Assembly (NCBI GenBank): GCA_014380365.1
Contig: JACMJZ010000029.1
Span: 124,001 to 188,000 of the forward strand
Source of the DNA: Pyrinomonadaceae bacterium
GTDB taxonomy: Bacteria; Acidobacteriota; Blastocatellia; Pyrinomonadales; Pyrinomonadaceae
Direction: 5' to 3'
Length of the DNA: 64,000 nucleotides
In this document: one piece after another, positions 16,562 to 25,874 of the stretch
Layout: each line of letters starts with the position of its first letter
How positions within the stretch are numbered: the first letter of the stretch is position 1
The notes under the pieces: model-generated
The model's input: only the letters and a program-made list of their open reading frames with translations
What the model was told of the DNA's origin: nothing
Database searches by the model: none
Translations under genes and position numbers: made by a program

Positions 16562-19054
16562 TCAAATCGAAATACGCCGCAAACGCAGGGAGTTGCCGAT
16601 CACAGACACGGAACTGAAACTCATCGCGGCGGCGGCAATCATCGGACTCAGCAGGATTCCAAAAAATGGATAGAGCGCGCCGGCGGCGAGAGGTATGCCC
16701 ATCGCGTTGTAGAGAAAGGCAAAGAAAAGATTCTGCTTGATGTTCTTCATCGTCGCCCGACTTAAACGTATCGCACGCACGATCCCTCGCAAATCTCCTT
16801 TGACGAGCGTTATCGACGCACTCTCAATCGCAACGTCAGTGCCGGTGCCCATCGCGATGCCCACCTCGGCCTGAGCCAACGCAGGCGCATCGTTTATTCC
16901 GTCGCCGGCCATGGCGACCTTGCGGCCTTCAGCTTGAAAGCGTTTCACAATCTCCGCTTTCTGACCAGGGAAGACTCCAGCAATCACTTCGTCGATATCG
17001 AGCTGGCTGGCGACGGCGCGAGCGGTCGTTTGGCTATCGCCGGTGAGCATTACAATTCTGAGACCTTCGTTATGAAGCTGCCGGATCGCTTCGACCGTGG
17101 TTGTTTTGATTGAATCTGCCACGCCAATTAACCCGACCGTCCGTTCATCAACCATCACGTACATTACTGTCTGACCCTGCGCGCGCAGAGCTTCAGCTTG
17201 CTCGCGGGGGTCGCCGTGGTCGCCACTCTGTTCACCCGCATCCTTGGAAATGTGCGCTTGATTTCCGAGACTCACCTTGTGGCCGTCGACTTCCCCTTTG
17301 ACGCCCTGGCCAGTGATCGACTCAAAAGACTGCGCCTCCGACATCTCAATACCCCGCTCCTCCGCACCGGCGACGATTGCCGCAGCCAGGGGGTGTTCAC
17401 TGCCGCGCTCGAGGCTCGCCGCCAGATGCAATAGCATTCGCTCGTCGAGCCCCGCTCCCTCAAGGACGATCAGCGAAACGAGCTTCGGCCGCCCTTCAGT
17501 CAACGTGCCTGTCTTATCAACGACAAGGGTGTCGATGTCTCGCAGAATTTCGATAGCTTCGGCATTCTTGAAGAGTATTCCACTCTGGGCCGCCTTTCCG
17601 GTTGCCACCATGATCGACATCGGCGTGGCGAGCCCAAGCGCGCAGGGGCAGGCAATGATCAAAACCGCCACCGCATTTACTAATCCATGCGCCATGCGTG
17701 GCTCAGGCCCCCAAATGCTCCAGACAAGAAACGTAATCACAGCTACCGCAATTACAGCCGGAACGAAATGCGCGGAGACGAGATCAGCAAGCTTTTGAAT
17801 TGGGGCCCGGCTGCGTTGCGCCTCAGCCACCATCCGCACAATTTGGGACAGCAAAGTTTCTGAGCCAACGCGTTCAGCCTGCATTACGAAAGACCCGGTG
17901 CCGTTTATGGTAGCGCCAATCACCGAGTCGCCCGGACCCTTCTCGATTGGGACCGCTTCACCGGTAACCATTGATTCATCAACCGCGCTGGAACCTTCCC
18001 GGACCATTCCGTCAACCGGAATTTTCTCGCCAGGCCGCACGCGCAGCCTATCGCCATGCTTCACCTCGTCGAGCGAAATATCTTCGTCAGTACGGTCTTC
18101 GCGGACGCGTCGGGCAAGCTTTGGGGCGAGATTCAGTAACGCTTTGAGTGCTGAACTAGTTTGGCTGCGGGCTTTGAGCTCCAACACCTGGCCCAGCAAA
18201 ACGAGCGTAGTAATCACCGCCGCAGCTTCAAAGTAAACAGGAACGCTGCCTCCGTGATCCCGAAATGAATGGGGAAATATCTCCGGGAAGAGGGTGGCAA
18301 CCACGCTGAAGATGTAGGAAACTCCGACGCCGATGGCGATCAGGGTGAACATATTCAGACTGCGATTCACGATCGACTGCCAACCGCGCACGAAAAATGG
18401 CCAGGCGCACCAAAGCACAACAGGCGTTGCCAGCGCTAGTTCGATCCATCCCCACGTCTGCATCGATAAGAGCCGATCAAGGCCTGCGTCGGGCATCATT
18501 TCAGCCATTCCGATCAGGAACAGCGGGAGTGTCAGGACTGTGCTCACCCAAAAGCGCCGAGACATTTTGGCCAGCTCAGGGTTGGCTTCTTCTTCGAGGG
18601 AGATTGTTCTCGGCTCAAGCGCCATTCCGCAGAGGGGACAAACGCCTGGCGCGTCGCGAACGATTTCCGGATGCATCGGGCAGGTATATTCGATTTTCGT
18701 TTGGGTCGCTGCGATGGTCTCTGGTTCCAGATCCATCCCACACTTCGGGCAAAATCCCGGATTCTCCTGACGCACCTCCGGATGCATCGGGCAAATGTGA
18801 ACCACGCCGTGCTGATGAGCGTCCGCGGCGCTTCGCCGCGGGCGACTTATGTTGACCGGCTGCAGAGCGGATAACTTGTCAGAACTACTAAGAAAGCTTT
18901 CGGGCGCCTCTCGAAACTTCTTCAGACAATGCGTGCTGCAGAAGTAATAGTCTTTGCCCGCATAGTCGAACGAGCCAGCCGCCGTTTCAGGACTAACCGT
19001 CATCCCGCAGACCGGATCTATTGCCGGCGCTTTAGTTTTTGTCTCTATAGTCAT
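16562..19054 (-). CDS. copA: Copper-exporting P1B-type ATPase with YHS and heavy-metal-binding N-terminus
   Basis: Inner membrane Cu+ (or Ag+) efflux pump of 830 residues. The N-terminus has a YHS domain (DPVCGMTV...[12 protein letters not shown], about 14-55) and two heavy-metal-binding motifs (ICPMHPEV...[10 protein letters not shown] near 90-115 and TCPMHPEI...[10 protein letters not shown] near 126-150) in place of the usual HMA domains. The core has the transmembrane metal site [11 protein letters not shown] (about 470), phosphorylation site DKTGTLTEG (about 513), and [10 protein letters not shown] and [20 protein letters not shown] (about 720). Late helices carry [13 protein letters not shown] and [17 protein letters not shown], the Asn and Met/Ser positions expected for Cu+ selectivity. 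Confidence 0.93.
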   Translation of the reverse strand: MTIETKTKAPAIDPVCGMTVSPETAAGSFDYAGKDYYFCSTHCLKKFREAPESFLSSSDKLSALQPVNISRPRRSAADAHQHGVVHICPMHPEVRQENPGFCPKCGMDLEPETIAATQTKIEYTCPMHPEIVRDAPGVCPLCGMALEPRTISLEEEANPELAKMSRRFWVSTVLTLPLFLIGMAEMMPDAGLDRLLSMQTWGWIELALATPVVLWCAWPFFVRGWQSIVNRSLNMFTLIAIGVGVSYIFSVVATLFPEIFPHSFRDHGGSVPVYFEAAAVITTLVLLGQVLELKARSQTSSALKALLNLAPKLARRVREDRTDEDISLDEVKHGDRLRVRPGEKIPVDGMVREGSSAVDESMVTGEAVPIEKGPGDSVIGATINGTGSFVMQAERVGSETLLSQIVRMVAEAQRSRAPIQKLADLVSAHFVPAVIAVAVITFLVWSIWGPEPRMAHGLVNAVAVLIIACPCALGLATPMSIMVATGKAAQSGILFKNAEAIEILRDIDTLVVDKTGTLTEGRPKLVSLIVLEGAGLDERMLLHLAASLERGSEHPLAAAIVAGAEERGIEMSEAQSFESITGQGVKGEVDGHKVSLGNQAHISKDAGEQSGDHGDPREQAEALRAQGQTVMYVMVDERTVGLIGVADSIKTTTVEAIRQLHNEGLRIVMLTGDSQTTARAVASQLDIDEVIAGVFPGQKAEIVKRFQAEGRKVAMAGDGINDAPALAQAEVGIAMGTGTDVAIESASITLVKGDLRGIVRAIRLSRATMKNIKQNLFFAFLYNAMGIPLAAGALYPFFGILLSPMIAAAAMSFSSVSVIGNSLRLRRISI

Positions 19055-19106
19055 GTTCGTACAGGCGCTTGGTTGCAGGCTTCGCTACTGCATCGTTCAG
19101 CGCGGC

Positions 19107-19226
19107 GCTGGGAGCGCAGGCATCCTGCCTGCATCCAGCAACGACTGCATTCAACGCACGGCTGAACATTGCCCCCCCACCAATCTGAAATTCCAAAACA
19201 GCAGGCAGGATGCCTGAGCTCCCAGC
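19107..19226. repeat. Inverted pair of GCTGGGAGCGCAGGCATCC units (copies 2 and 3)
   Basis: Copy 2 at 19107-19132 is identical to 11872-11897; copy 3 at 19201-19226 is the inverse with one mismatch. Together they form a 26-bp inverted repeat around 68 bases with no open frame of note, lying in the gap 19055-19330. Confidence 0.75.
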
Positions 19227-19330
19227 GAGGGGCACTCCCAGCCAACCATACTCGCATTTGTTAGTGACAAAAAAAAGCGGGCCCCGAAGGACCCGCTCGC
19301 GGTGCTTGCCATTGTTGGAAGACCCGGTGT

Positions 19331-19771
19331 TTAGTAACCGTTGTAGCCGTCGTTAAAGCCGTTCTCGTATCCAGCGCGGAAGTATCTCTGGTAGAGCGCC
19401 TTATTTCCAAGCCTCGAACTATAGTCTTTCGAAGCATTGCGATATGCGCTGTTGTTTCGGAAATTCTCAAAGCGACGATTCCGAGACTTGCGGCCTTCCT
19501 TAATGCCTTCGTTGTAACCGGCATTCAGCGCAGTTTGACGAAGCTGGAATGAACCTCCGTAATTGTCATAACGATCCCAGTTGCGTCCGCGCCGGTCTTC
19601 GCGCCGCTCCTCGCGTCGATCCTGCCGGTCTTCACGGCGATCTTCGCGTCTGTCCTGCCGGTCATCACGTCGATCACGTCTTGACTGTGCTTGCACGGCA
19701 GTTCCCGAAATGAACGACACGCCGAGTAACAAGGCGATTGCCACCTTTTGAAGTCTTGCGAATATTTTCAT
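19331..19771 (-). CDS. Secreted Arg/Asp-rich low-complexity protein
   Basis: A 146-residue protein with a signal peptide (MKIFARLQKVAIALLLGVSF, cleavage near AVQAQ). A run of RDDRQDRREDR-type units (about 31-65) is followed by a Tyr/Asn/Gly-rich domain containing LNAGYNEGIKEGRKSRNRRF and FRAGYENGFNDGYNGY, two copies of a G-Y-x-x-G-x-x-x-G pattern. Such proteins are frequent in Acidobacteriota; no function is known. It starts 26 bases after the stop of the ECF sigma gene on the same strand, so cotranscription is likely. Confidence 0.75.
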   Translation of the reverse strand: MKIFARLQKVAIALLLGVSFISGTAVQAQSRRDRRDDRQDRREDRREDRQDRREERREDRRGRNWDRYDNYGGSFQLRQTALNAGYNEGIKEGRKSRNRRFENFRNNSAYRNASKDYSSRLGNKALYQRYFRAGYENGFNDGYNGY

Positions 19772-19797
19772 CTGTTTTGTCCTTTCAAACCTTAACT

Positions 19798-20409
19798 TCA
19801 GTTAGAGTTGCTCTTTAGTAACCGGCGCAACTTCATCCGGGCTTTGTGAAGCTGGGACTTTGAAGTACCCACCGCCACACCCAGCATCCTGGAGATATCT
19901 TCGTGTTCATGACCCTCGACGTCGTGCAGAAGAAAAACTGAGCGGTAACCCGGCGGCAACTTCGCAATAGCACGATCGAGACTTATCCGGTCCAGCACTG
20001 GCATCTTGTTTGGATTCTCCGATCCGTGAACAATCTGTACCGGCGTTTCTCCTTCTTCCGTGGTGCGCTCGAGCTTCACACTCCTCTTTCGAAAGTGCAT
20101 CAATACCTGATTAACCGTCAACCGGTGGAGCCAGGTTGTGAAAGCCGAGTCTCCGCGGAAGCTACCAATCTTTCGAAAGAGCTGGATGAAAGCCTCCTGG
20201 GTTAGATCTTCAGCTTCAGATACGTTGTGGGTCATGCGCAGGCATACAGAGTAGACTCGACGATTATGACGCTGATACAACTCTTCGAAAGCTGTCATAT
20301 CGCCTTCACCGGCCGCGCGGGCCAATGCGTGATCCGAAAGTGGGGCAATCGCCGTTTCCGTTTCGCGCGTCTTACTCTGCCAAAGGGGATAGAATTCGGT
20401 GTTTGTCAT
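19798..20409 (-). CDS. ECF RNA polymerase sigma factor (RpoE-like)
   Basis: A 203-residue extracytoplasmic-function sigma factor. Region 2 is visible as [20 protein letters not shown], then [20 protein letters not shown], then [19 protein letters not shown]. Region 4 is [20 protein letters not shown] followed by [20 protein letters not shown]. No anti-sigma factor gene follows; the next gene codes a secreted Arg/Asp-rich protein. The target genes are unknown. The N-terminus is about 25 residues longer than the family core. Confidence 0.92.
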   Translation of the reverse strand: MTNTEFYPLWQSKTRETETAIAPLSDHALARAAGEGDMTAFEELYQRHNRRVYSVCLRMTHNVSEAEDLTQEAFIQLFRKIGSFRGDSAFTTWLHRLTVNQVLMHFRKRSVKLERTTEEGETPVQIVHGSENPNKMPVLDRISLDRAIAKLPPGYRSVFLLHDVEGHEHEDISRMLGVAVGTSKSQLHKARMKLRRLLKSNSN

Positions 20410-20853
20410 GGCTCTTCAGTTTTAGCAACTTGAGGGCCACGCGATCCACGGCCGATACTTCGATAACCTGGGCGTCTTTTTCTTAAGATCCGGCGATTTC
20501 CGAACCATACAGGGTCGTTGTAGCCGAAAGCGTGTGGTAGTTTTGGGGGACAGTTTCTAGCTCAGCAGACGGGCTAAGGAACCGCATTATGACAAGGGTC
20601 TCCGTCCGAAAATAACGCAATCATTCCATGACCCTGAAATCCAACCAAGGTCCCAAACAGGCTGAGCGAACGGAGCAGCGCATGCCAGAGTGATATTTCA
20701 GGGAGTTAGGCCGCCTGTTCCGGCCCCCCGAAATCCTACTTCAAAATCTCTGGAACCCCGGCCCGATTCATTCTCTTAACCATCTGTACAGTCAATTTTC
20801 ACACACATAGACTTCCAGTTACCACGGGGCGGCTGAAAGTCTGGAGAGTTACC
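20410..20853. other. Gene-free stretch between the divergent ECF sigma and PEP-CTERM genes
   Basis: 444 bases with no convincing coding frame on either strand. It must hold divergent promoters; I do not see a consensus pair for either. A GGAG lies 9 bases before the PEP-CTERM start. Confidence 0.5.
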
Positions 20854-21495
20854 ATGACACGACTTCTTCTTGTCCCTTGCTTATTTGCGTTGATTCTCGT
20901 TGGCGCGGCCTCCTCCGCCAGGGCCGATTCGGTGACGCTGGTCTCGATAGGCACGAATACATTTCAGGGCACGAGTGCAGGACCCTATAGCGGGCTCCTG
21001 AACAGCGAACCCATCTCAATGATCTGCCTGAGTTTCAATCGTCATGTCGCGGTCGGACAAACCTGGAACGTTGCCGTAAATCTGCTCGACGCGTCTGGCG
21101 TGGCCAACGCACTTTACGGCGGCCAGGCAGACGCGCTGCTGAAGTATCAGCGTGCGGCATGGCTTTACGATCAACTGACCGCCGCGCCAAATCAGGCAAG
21201 TGCGATTCAGGGCGCCATCTGGAATATCTTCCATTCCCGCACACCCGATACGGCGGCTTCCATTCAATGGTTCTCTGCGGCCATGAATGCGAATCTGACG
21301 GGTTACGACTTCAGTCGATTCCGCATCCTGACACCGACGGACACGAGCAAACACGGCCCCCAGGAAATGATGACTGCGGTGCCGGAGCCGATGACTATGC
21401 TTCTGCTCGGCAGCGGTTTGTTAGGTGTGGCAGCGAAGGTTAGGAAACACCGGAGACGCAACAACGCCGGCGTGCCTGAACCGACCGAAGTGTAA
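20854..21495 (+). CDS. PEP-CTERM sorting domain protein
   Basis: A 213-residue exported protein. It has a signal peptide (MTRLLLVPCLFALILVGAAS, cleavage after ARAD), a beta-rich body with NTFQGTSAGPYSG and paired Cys, and a C-terminal PEP-CTERM tripartite signal: VPEP, hydrophobic MTMLLLGSGLLGVAA, then a basic cluster KVRKHRRR. Such proteins are cut and sorted by exosortase A and are usually encoded in genomes with an exopolysaccharide locus like the one at 42-62 kb here. The C-terminal tail after the basic cluster (about 12 residues) is longer than usual. A terminator follows. Confidence 0.88.
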   Translation: MTRLLLVPCLFALILVGAASSARADSVTLVSIGTNTFQGTSAGPYSGLLNSEPISMICLSFNRHVAVGQTWNVAVNLLDASGVANALYGGQADALLKYQRAAWLYDQLTAAPNQASAIQGAIWNIFHSRTPDTAASIQWFSAAMNANLTGYDFSRFRILTPTDTSKHGPQEMMTAVPEPMTMLLLGSGLLGVAAKVRKHRRRNNAGVPEPTEV

Positions 21496-21530
21496 GCTCG
21501 CTCCGTTATCTGCTCACTTAAAACCGAATC

Positions 21531-21570
21531 AAAGGGTGTTGCCGTCTTTCGGGCGGCGACACCCTTTTGT
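21531..21570 (+). terminator. Intrinsic terminator after the PEP-CTERM gene
   Basis: Stem AAAGGGTGTTGCCG (21531-21544) pairs with CGGCGACACCCTTT (21554-21567) with one G-U pair and a 9-nt loop, followed by a short T-rich end. Confidence 0.75.
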
Positions 21571-21591
21571 CTTCGGTGCTGGTGCAGTTTG

Positions 21592-21686
21592 CTTTGCGAC
21601 CCTTTGCGTCTTACTTTGCGACCTTTGCGGTAAAACCCTCAAGAAGACCGCAAAGTTCGCAAAGTAAGACGCAAAGGGCCGCAAAG
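21592..21686. repeat. 40-bp inverted repeat, CTTTGCG family (copy 1)
   Basis: Arms 21592-21631 and 21647-21686 are complementary at 38 of 40 positions, built of repeated CTTTGCG units (for example CTTTGCGTCTTACTTTGCG). Loop 15 nt. A second copy is at 30394-30476. Confidence 0.85.
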
Positions 21687-21791
21687 AGAATGGAGTCAAA
21701 GTTCAAACTGTCCAGCACCTGTCGTTCCTGCTACTTTGATCCTCCCGTGCAATTAGCGATAATCAGCAGAACGATTCTTCGGTTCCAGTAC

Positions 21792-22160
21792 ATGAGTTTA
21801 GTAGTCAATCAAACTACAACTAAGAACTGCTCAAAATGCGGCGCTGCCTTCGGCTGCGGAATAACGTCCACCAACGCGAACTGCTGGTGCATGGACTTAC
21901 CAAACGTGGGGCCGGTTGCAACTTCCGATCAGGACTGCCTCTGTCCAAACTGCCTCGCTGAAGCAATCGCGGGATTGTCTTTGGCTGATAACCAGGCGAC
22001 CGAAGCGCCAACATCTGCAACATACCTGGAAGGTCCTCTGGTTGAGGGCGAAGATTATTATCTTGAAGGAGCGGCGATGGTGTTCACCGCGCACTTCCTG
22101 CTGCGCCGCGGTTACTGTTGCGAGAGCGGCTGCCGCCATTGTCCATTTGATTCTATATGA
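21792..22160 (+). CDS. CWC-type cysteine-rich domain fused to DUF5522
   Basis: A 122-residue soluble protein. The N-terminal half is a Cysteine-rich CWC domain: NCSKCGAAFGCG, ANCWCMDLP, and CLCPNCLAEAI. The C-terminal half (about 80-122) matches DUF5522: EGEDYYLEGAAMVFTAHFLL, then RRGYCCESGCRHCPF. Both are likely metal-binding; no function is known. The open frame extends back to 21567 through the inverted repeat, but the ATG at 21792 is the first start outside it and gives the conserved domain. The next gene starts inside its stop codon (ATGA overlap), so they are translationally coupled. Confidence 0.8.
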   Translation: MSLVVNQTTTKNCSKCGAAFGCGITSTNANCWCMDLPNVGPVATSDQDCLCPNCLAEAIAGLSLADNQATEAPTSATYLEGPLVEGEDYYLEGAAMVFTAHFLLRRGYCCESGCRHCPFDSI

Positions 22161-23458
22161 GGTGCTGCGTGTCTCAACACTTTCGGATGACGCTTCTGTG
22201 CTTTCTGGCAGTCGCAGTCGTCTTCGCCTCCGGGTGCAATCCGGGCTCTTCCTCGACTGGGCGGGCGCCGAAATCTTCTGCCGAAAACGATCCTCCACTC
22301 ACAATCCGCGCTCGCGAATCCCCTGCCGGCGTAGACAGCCGCGAGCCGGAACTCACCGCAACCTCCGACGGTCGGATCATCCTGAGTTGGGTGGAAAAGG
22401 TAACGGACAAGCGTTATGCGCTACGTTTCGCAGTGCGCGACGCAGAGAGATGGTCTGCCGCCAGCACCGTCGCGGAAGGTGAAAACTGGTTCGTCAACTG
22501 GGCGGACTTCCCTTCTGTCATCGCGCTCGCCGACGGTTCTCTCGCGGCACACTGGCTGGTGAAAAGTGGGACCGGGACGTATGCCTACGACGTGAACATC
22601 GCGCGTTCCAAAGATGGTGGCAAGACCTGGGGCAAACCCATCGTGCCCCACACTGACAAGACGCAGACCGAGCACGGCTTCGTTTCCCTGCTGCCGCTTC
22701 CCGACGGACGGGTAGGCGCGGTTTGGGTTGACGGTCGAAATCTCAAGAACGTTAAAGAGTCACACGATGAGGAAGCGCCCTTGCCGGTTAGCATGACTTT
22801 GCGCTATGCGGCGATTGATGCGGACGGCGGTCTCAGCGATGAGGTCCAGCTCGATGAGCGTGTGTGCGAGTGTTGCCAAACCTCAGCCGCGCTCACTTCA
22901 GAAGGCGCAATCGCAGTCTATCGCGATCGCTCCGACAAGGAAGTGCGCGACATCTATTCAGTAAGCCGCCAACAGGGAAACTGGTCCTCGCCGCGTCCGG
23001 TGCATGCAGACAACTGGGAAATTACCGGCTGCCCCGTGAACGGCCCATCCATCGCTGCCGACGACCGGCGCGTGGCTGTAGCCTGGTACACCGAAGCAGG
23101 CGCCTCGCCTCGGGTGAAAATAGTTTTCTCCAACGACGCGGGCGCGACGTTCGGCGGCCCCGTCGAAGTTGACGATGGTCAAGCTCTCGGGCGGGTGGAT
23201 GTCTTGCTGCTGCCGGATGGATCGGCGCTCGTCTGCTGGATGTCCGGAACGGCGGAAGGCGGGGCGATCAAAGTTCGGCGCGTGCGGCCCGACGGGTCGT
23301 TCGGCCCGCCATCTGTAGTCGCCGAAACCAGTATTTCGCGCTCGAGCGGTTTCCCGCGCATGGCTCGCCTGGGCGATGAAGTGCATTTTGCCTGGACGGA
23401 ATTCGGCAAACCCTCAAACGTGCGCACCGCCACCGCAAACATCAACGCTTACAAATAG
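22157..23458 (+). CDS. BNR-repeat (sialidase-fold) lipoprotein
   Basis: A 433-residue exported lipoprotein; the lipobox is VFASGC near residue 27. The body is a predicted six-bladed beta-propeller of the sialidase superfamily with Asp-box motifs ARSKDGGKTWGKP and FSNDAGATFGGP. It also has an unusual CECC (about 235) and a GCPVNGP further on, which could bind metal or form disulfides. Catalytic Tyr/Glu/Arg-triad residues of true sialidases cannot be confirmed by eye, so enzymatic activity is uncertain. It is coupled to the CWC-DUF5522 gene and convergent with the His/Met-rich outer membrane protein gene. Confidence 0.75.
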   Translation: MRCCVSQHFRMTLLCFLAVAVVFASGCNPGSSSTGRAPKSSAENDPPLTIRARESPAGVDSREPELTATSDGRIILSWVEKVTDKRYALRFAVRDAERWSAASTVAEGENWFVNWADFPSVIALADGSLAAHWLVKSGTGTYAYDVNIARSKDGGKTWGKPIVPHTDKTQTEHGFVSLLPLPDGRVGAVWVDGRNLKNVKESHDEEAPLPVSMTLRYAAIDADGGLSDEVQLDERVCECCQTSAALTSEGAIAVYRDRSDKEVRDIYSVSRQQGNWSSPRPVHADNWEITGCPVNGPSIAADDRRVAVAWYTEAGASPRVKIVFSNDAGATFGGPVEVDDGQALGRVDVLLLPDGSALVCWMSGTAEGGAIKVRRVRPDGSFGPPSVVAETSISRSSGFPRMARLGDEVHFAWTEFGKPSNVRTATANINAYK

Positions 23459-23509
23459 CGGCACGCGCATCTTGCGCGTGATAATCACGGGCGGGACGCC
23501 CGTGCCACT
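23459..23509. repeat. GGCACGCGCATCTTGCGCGTG double-hairpin repeat (copy 1)
   Basis: Two adjacent hairpins, CACGCGCATCTTGCGCGTG and CACGGGCGGGACGCCCGTG, start directly after the stop codon of the BNR lipoprotein gene. Related copies are at 40408-40456 and, inverted, at 43747-43796. Confidence 0.75.
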
Positions 23510-23544
23510 TCAGTGTTTCATTCCCTGGTGTGAATCACCAGGTC

Positions 23545-25344
23545 CTACATGGACATCTTGCCGGAGCGAAAGCGAAGAAAGAAACGATACGATACGGGGT
23601 TGTTGCCGTATATCGGATCGAGTTGCGCAGGCTTTGAATAAAACGTGACGTCGCTACCGAGCGCTACGGAAATCTTTTCCGATCCCCAAATGTCGCGTGC
23701 GCCGCCGAAAGTGTACGCGCCGATGCGAAAAGACGGATGATGATCGGTGATGGCGAGCAGCAGCCGGTCCGTATCTCGCAAGAGCGCGTTCTTATCGACC
23801 AGCTCCAGCCGCGTGTATAAGTAGTTCTTGTCCAGAAAGTTCACTGTCGACTCAGCCACGTAACCGTTGAGATTGAAAATCTCGCCCCCGTGGTTTTCAT
23901 GGTTGCGTCCCCAGATCAGGCTGCTCGCCCAGTTACCGCGATCAAATGGCCGGTTGTAACTGATGGACGCTGTCGTGCGCCGCACGTCACCGGGTTCGAG
24001 TGCTTCCGGGTTTTTTAGCAAACCGTGACTGACCTGCATCGACCAGTGGGTGTTAGGAGCGAATGACAACCGGGCCGAGCGTGACGACCATGGATGAGCC
24101 TCGAAGTCGTACCGATTCTCGTCCGGTTCGCGGCCATTGAAAACAGAACCTTCGAGCTTGAACCAACGATAGGTGAACCCGGTAGTCAACACGCCGAAGC
24201 TGATGTGCGATGAATCCTGTAAATGATGCGACAGCGCCGCCGAAGGGTTCTCCGAAGCAGAAGCCCGGTGCATGAAGGCTGTTGGACCCAACGCCGGCTC
24301 GCCAGGATACCCAAAATAGGCGAACCAGGTTCCGCGTTCACCCAAAGGATGGGTGTATTGCGCTGACAACTCCATGAACAGATCGTGTGGATGCTGTGCG
24401 TCGATGATCGGGCGACCCTTGTAAGTTTCGCCCGTCTGGAAAAGCAGTGGCGAACCTCCCTGGGGAAACGTAAACGGCTCAAAGCTGAACATGCCGCGCA
24501 GTTGGAGCGTGCCCTTGCCCAACTTACGGAAGGCCATCGGCATGATCCAGTTTGCCGACTCAAACTTCGTCACTCCGCGAGGGCCGCCCTGTGAATTCAC
24601 GCCGACGATCACGTTGTAGTGCAGCATCATGAGCCAGTCTCCGGACTGCTTGTGGATCATGTGCATTGGGGTGGTCGCTGGAGTCCAGCTGGTACCTGAA
24701 CCCATCTGACCCATCGGCAGCAAGTTTGTCTCGCTTGAGCCGACGCGGACGCTCATGTCGTCGCCGGACATAACCATCAGCGGCCCCATCGCATGCGCTC
24801 CAGTATGTTCCACCCCTGCCGGGGGAGTCGCAGCATTCTTGTCAGGCTGCGCCTCGGTCATCTTCGAGTGATCCATCGCATCATGCGCCGGCTGCGCTGG
24901 ATTGGGCGAGGGATGGGGCGACGGATGGGACGAGGGCGTATGCACGTCATGCTGCGGTGTCTGCGGCACGCCGCTTGACGCCGGAGACGCTGTGGGCGCG
25001 GGCATCACCATCCCGGGCGTATGTTCATGGCCCGCCGGCACTGGGGCCGCTGGCGACGCTGTGGGCGCGGGCATCACCATCCCGGGCGTATGCTTATGGC
25101 CTGCGGGCGCAGGAGTGCCGGTTGATTTGTTGACCTGCGGTCGTTTGGCGGACGCCCGTCGCCGGATCTTCCGTTTTGGCTTTCGCCTGGCAGCGGACTT
25201 TGGCTTTGGTTTACTCACTCCGGGCATCACGTGGCCTTCGTGTTGCGCAATGACGCTCTGGTTAAAGGAAACCTGTATTGAAAACGAAAGAATTACGGCC
25301 GCGGACAAAAACATGCGCTTGTATGATTGAAATGGTCTTTTCAT
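23545..25344 (-). CDS. Outer membrane beta-barrel-like protein with a His/Met-rich N-terminal region, copper-associated
   Basis: A 599-residue exported protein. The signal peptide (FLSAAVILSFSIQVSFNQSV, cleavage after IAQ) is followed by a basic Lys/Arg-rich stretch, then a Pro/His/Met-rich region (about 65-185) with two copies of AGHxHTPGMVMPAPTASPA. The C-terminal 400 residues alternate aromatic and polar residues as in outer membrane barrels, with many Met/His near the front (MHMIHKQSGDWLMMLHYNV). I recall such proteins beside copper-export genes; copper binding is inferred from composition. Start is supported by AGGGAA five bases upstream. It is probably cotranscribed with the two small genes upstream. 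Confidence 0.65.
   Translation of the reverse strand: MKRPFQSYKRMFLSAAVILSFSIQVSFNQSVIAQHEGHVMPGVSKPKPKSAARRKPKRKIRRRASAKRPQVNKSTGTPAPAGHKHTPGMVMPAPTASPAAPVPAGHEHTPGMVMPAPTASPASSGVPQTPQHDVHTPSSHPSPHPSPNPAQPAHDAMDHSKMTEAQPDKNAATPPAGVEHTGAHAMGPLMVMSGDDMSVRVGSSETNLLPMGQMGSGTSWTPATTPMHMIHKQSGDWLMMLHYNVIVGVNSQGGPRGVTKFESANWIMPMAFRKLGKGTLQLRGMFSFEPFTFPQGGSPLLFQTGETYKGRPIIDAQHPHDLFMELSAQYTHPLGERGTWFAYFGYPGEPALGPTAFMHRASASENPSAALSHHLQDSSHISFGVLTTGFTYRWFKLEGSVFNGREPDENRYDFEAHPWSSRSARLSFAPNTHWSMQVSHGLLKNPEALEPGDVRRTTASISYNRPFDRGNWASSLIWGRNHENHGGEIFNLNGYVAESTVNFLDKNYLYTRLELVDKNALLRDTDRLLLAITDHHPSFRIGAYTFGGARDIWGSEKISVALGSDVTFYSKPAQLDPIYGNNPVSYRFFLRFRSGKMSM
24986..25123. repeat. Tandem 69-bp duplication inside the His/Met-rich gene
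   Basis: The sequence beginning GACGCTGTGGGCGCGGGCAT at 24986 recurs at 25055, a period of 69 bases (23 codons). It encodes the duplicated GH-x-HTPGMVMP unit and preserves the frame. Confidence 0.8.
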
Positions 25345-25431
25345 GATTCCCTACTCTCGATTAATGGCGCGGGCGCTTCTCGCTATTAGAAGCAAACTCT
25401 ACATAACGGGAAGCGCCACGCCTCTTTACTA

Positions 25432-25719
25432 CTAATTACCCTTCTTGTCCTTCATCTCCATCTTGCAGGAGTCGCCTTTGCAGCAACAGCAAGATCCGCC
25501 CTTGGAGGTATGTTCCTTCGAGTGATCCTTCTTCGCGTGGTCTTTCTTCGCGTGGTCTTTCATTGAACACGAATCACCCTTGCAACAGGCCATCGCGCAA
25601 CACGATGCGCCGTCCTTCTTCTGATCGGATTGCGTTGCGTTCTGTGCCAAAGCGACGCCCGAAAGCGCCAGGCCGATTGACAGCACCAGGCCGCCAGTAA
25701 GTCTTTTGATATTTTTCAT
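25432..25719 (-). CDS. Secreted Cys/Lys/His-rich small protein, probable metal binder
   Basis: A 95-residue protein with a signal peptide (MKNIKRLTGGLVLSIGLALS, cleavage after ALAQ). The mature part has ten cysteines in two modules, CCAMACCKGDSC and CCCCKGDSC, joined by a DHAKKDHAKKDHSKEH linker. The duplicated CCKGDSC and the His-rich linker are typical of periplasmic copper or zinc sequestration, but the metal is not shown by sequence. Start 25719 has an AGGAG about 7 bases upstream and begins the signal peptide; the frame opens earlier (25809) without one. It lies between the small lipoprotein gene and the His/Met-rich outer membrane gene. Confidence 0.75.
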   Translation of the reverse strand: MKNIKRLTGGLVLSIGLALSGVALAQNATQSDQKKDGASCCAMACCKGDSCSMKDHAKKDHAKKDHSKEHTSKGGSCCCCKGDSCKMEMKDKKGN

Positions 25720-25810
25720 TTTCTTCTCCTGTCTAGGATCATTGCCCGAAGTATCAGTGCGGTTTCCTGCGAGAAATCCCGCTGGGGTTCCAGGCACACG
25801 GATACTCAAT

Positions 25811-25867
25811 AAGACAGACGTTTGAATCTGTCGTGCATATGGGGACAGACCGGAATGTCTGTCCTAT
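25811..25867. repeat. GACAGAC...GTCTGTCCTA palindrome (copy 1)
   Basis: Two short palindromes, GACAGACGTTTGAATCTGTC and GGACAGACCGGAATGTCTGT, fill the gap between two small exported-protein genes. The second closely matches the end of the element inside the gene at 43512-43584. Confidence 0.6.
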
Positions 25868-25874
25868 GAGATCT

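Noticed and set aside
19590-19690. Short tandem repeats resembling a CRISPR array
   Set aside because: The repeats are coding RDDRQDR-type codon runs inside a secreted protein gene, with no spacers; no cas genes are present.
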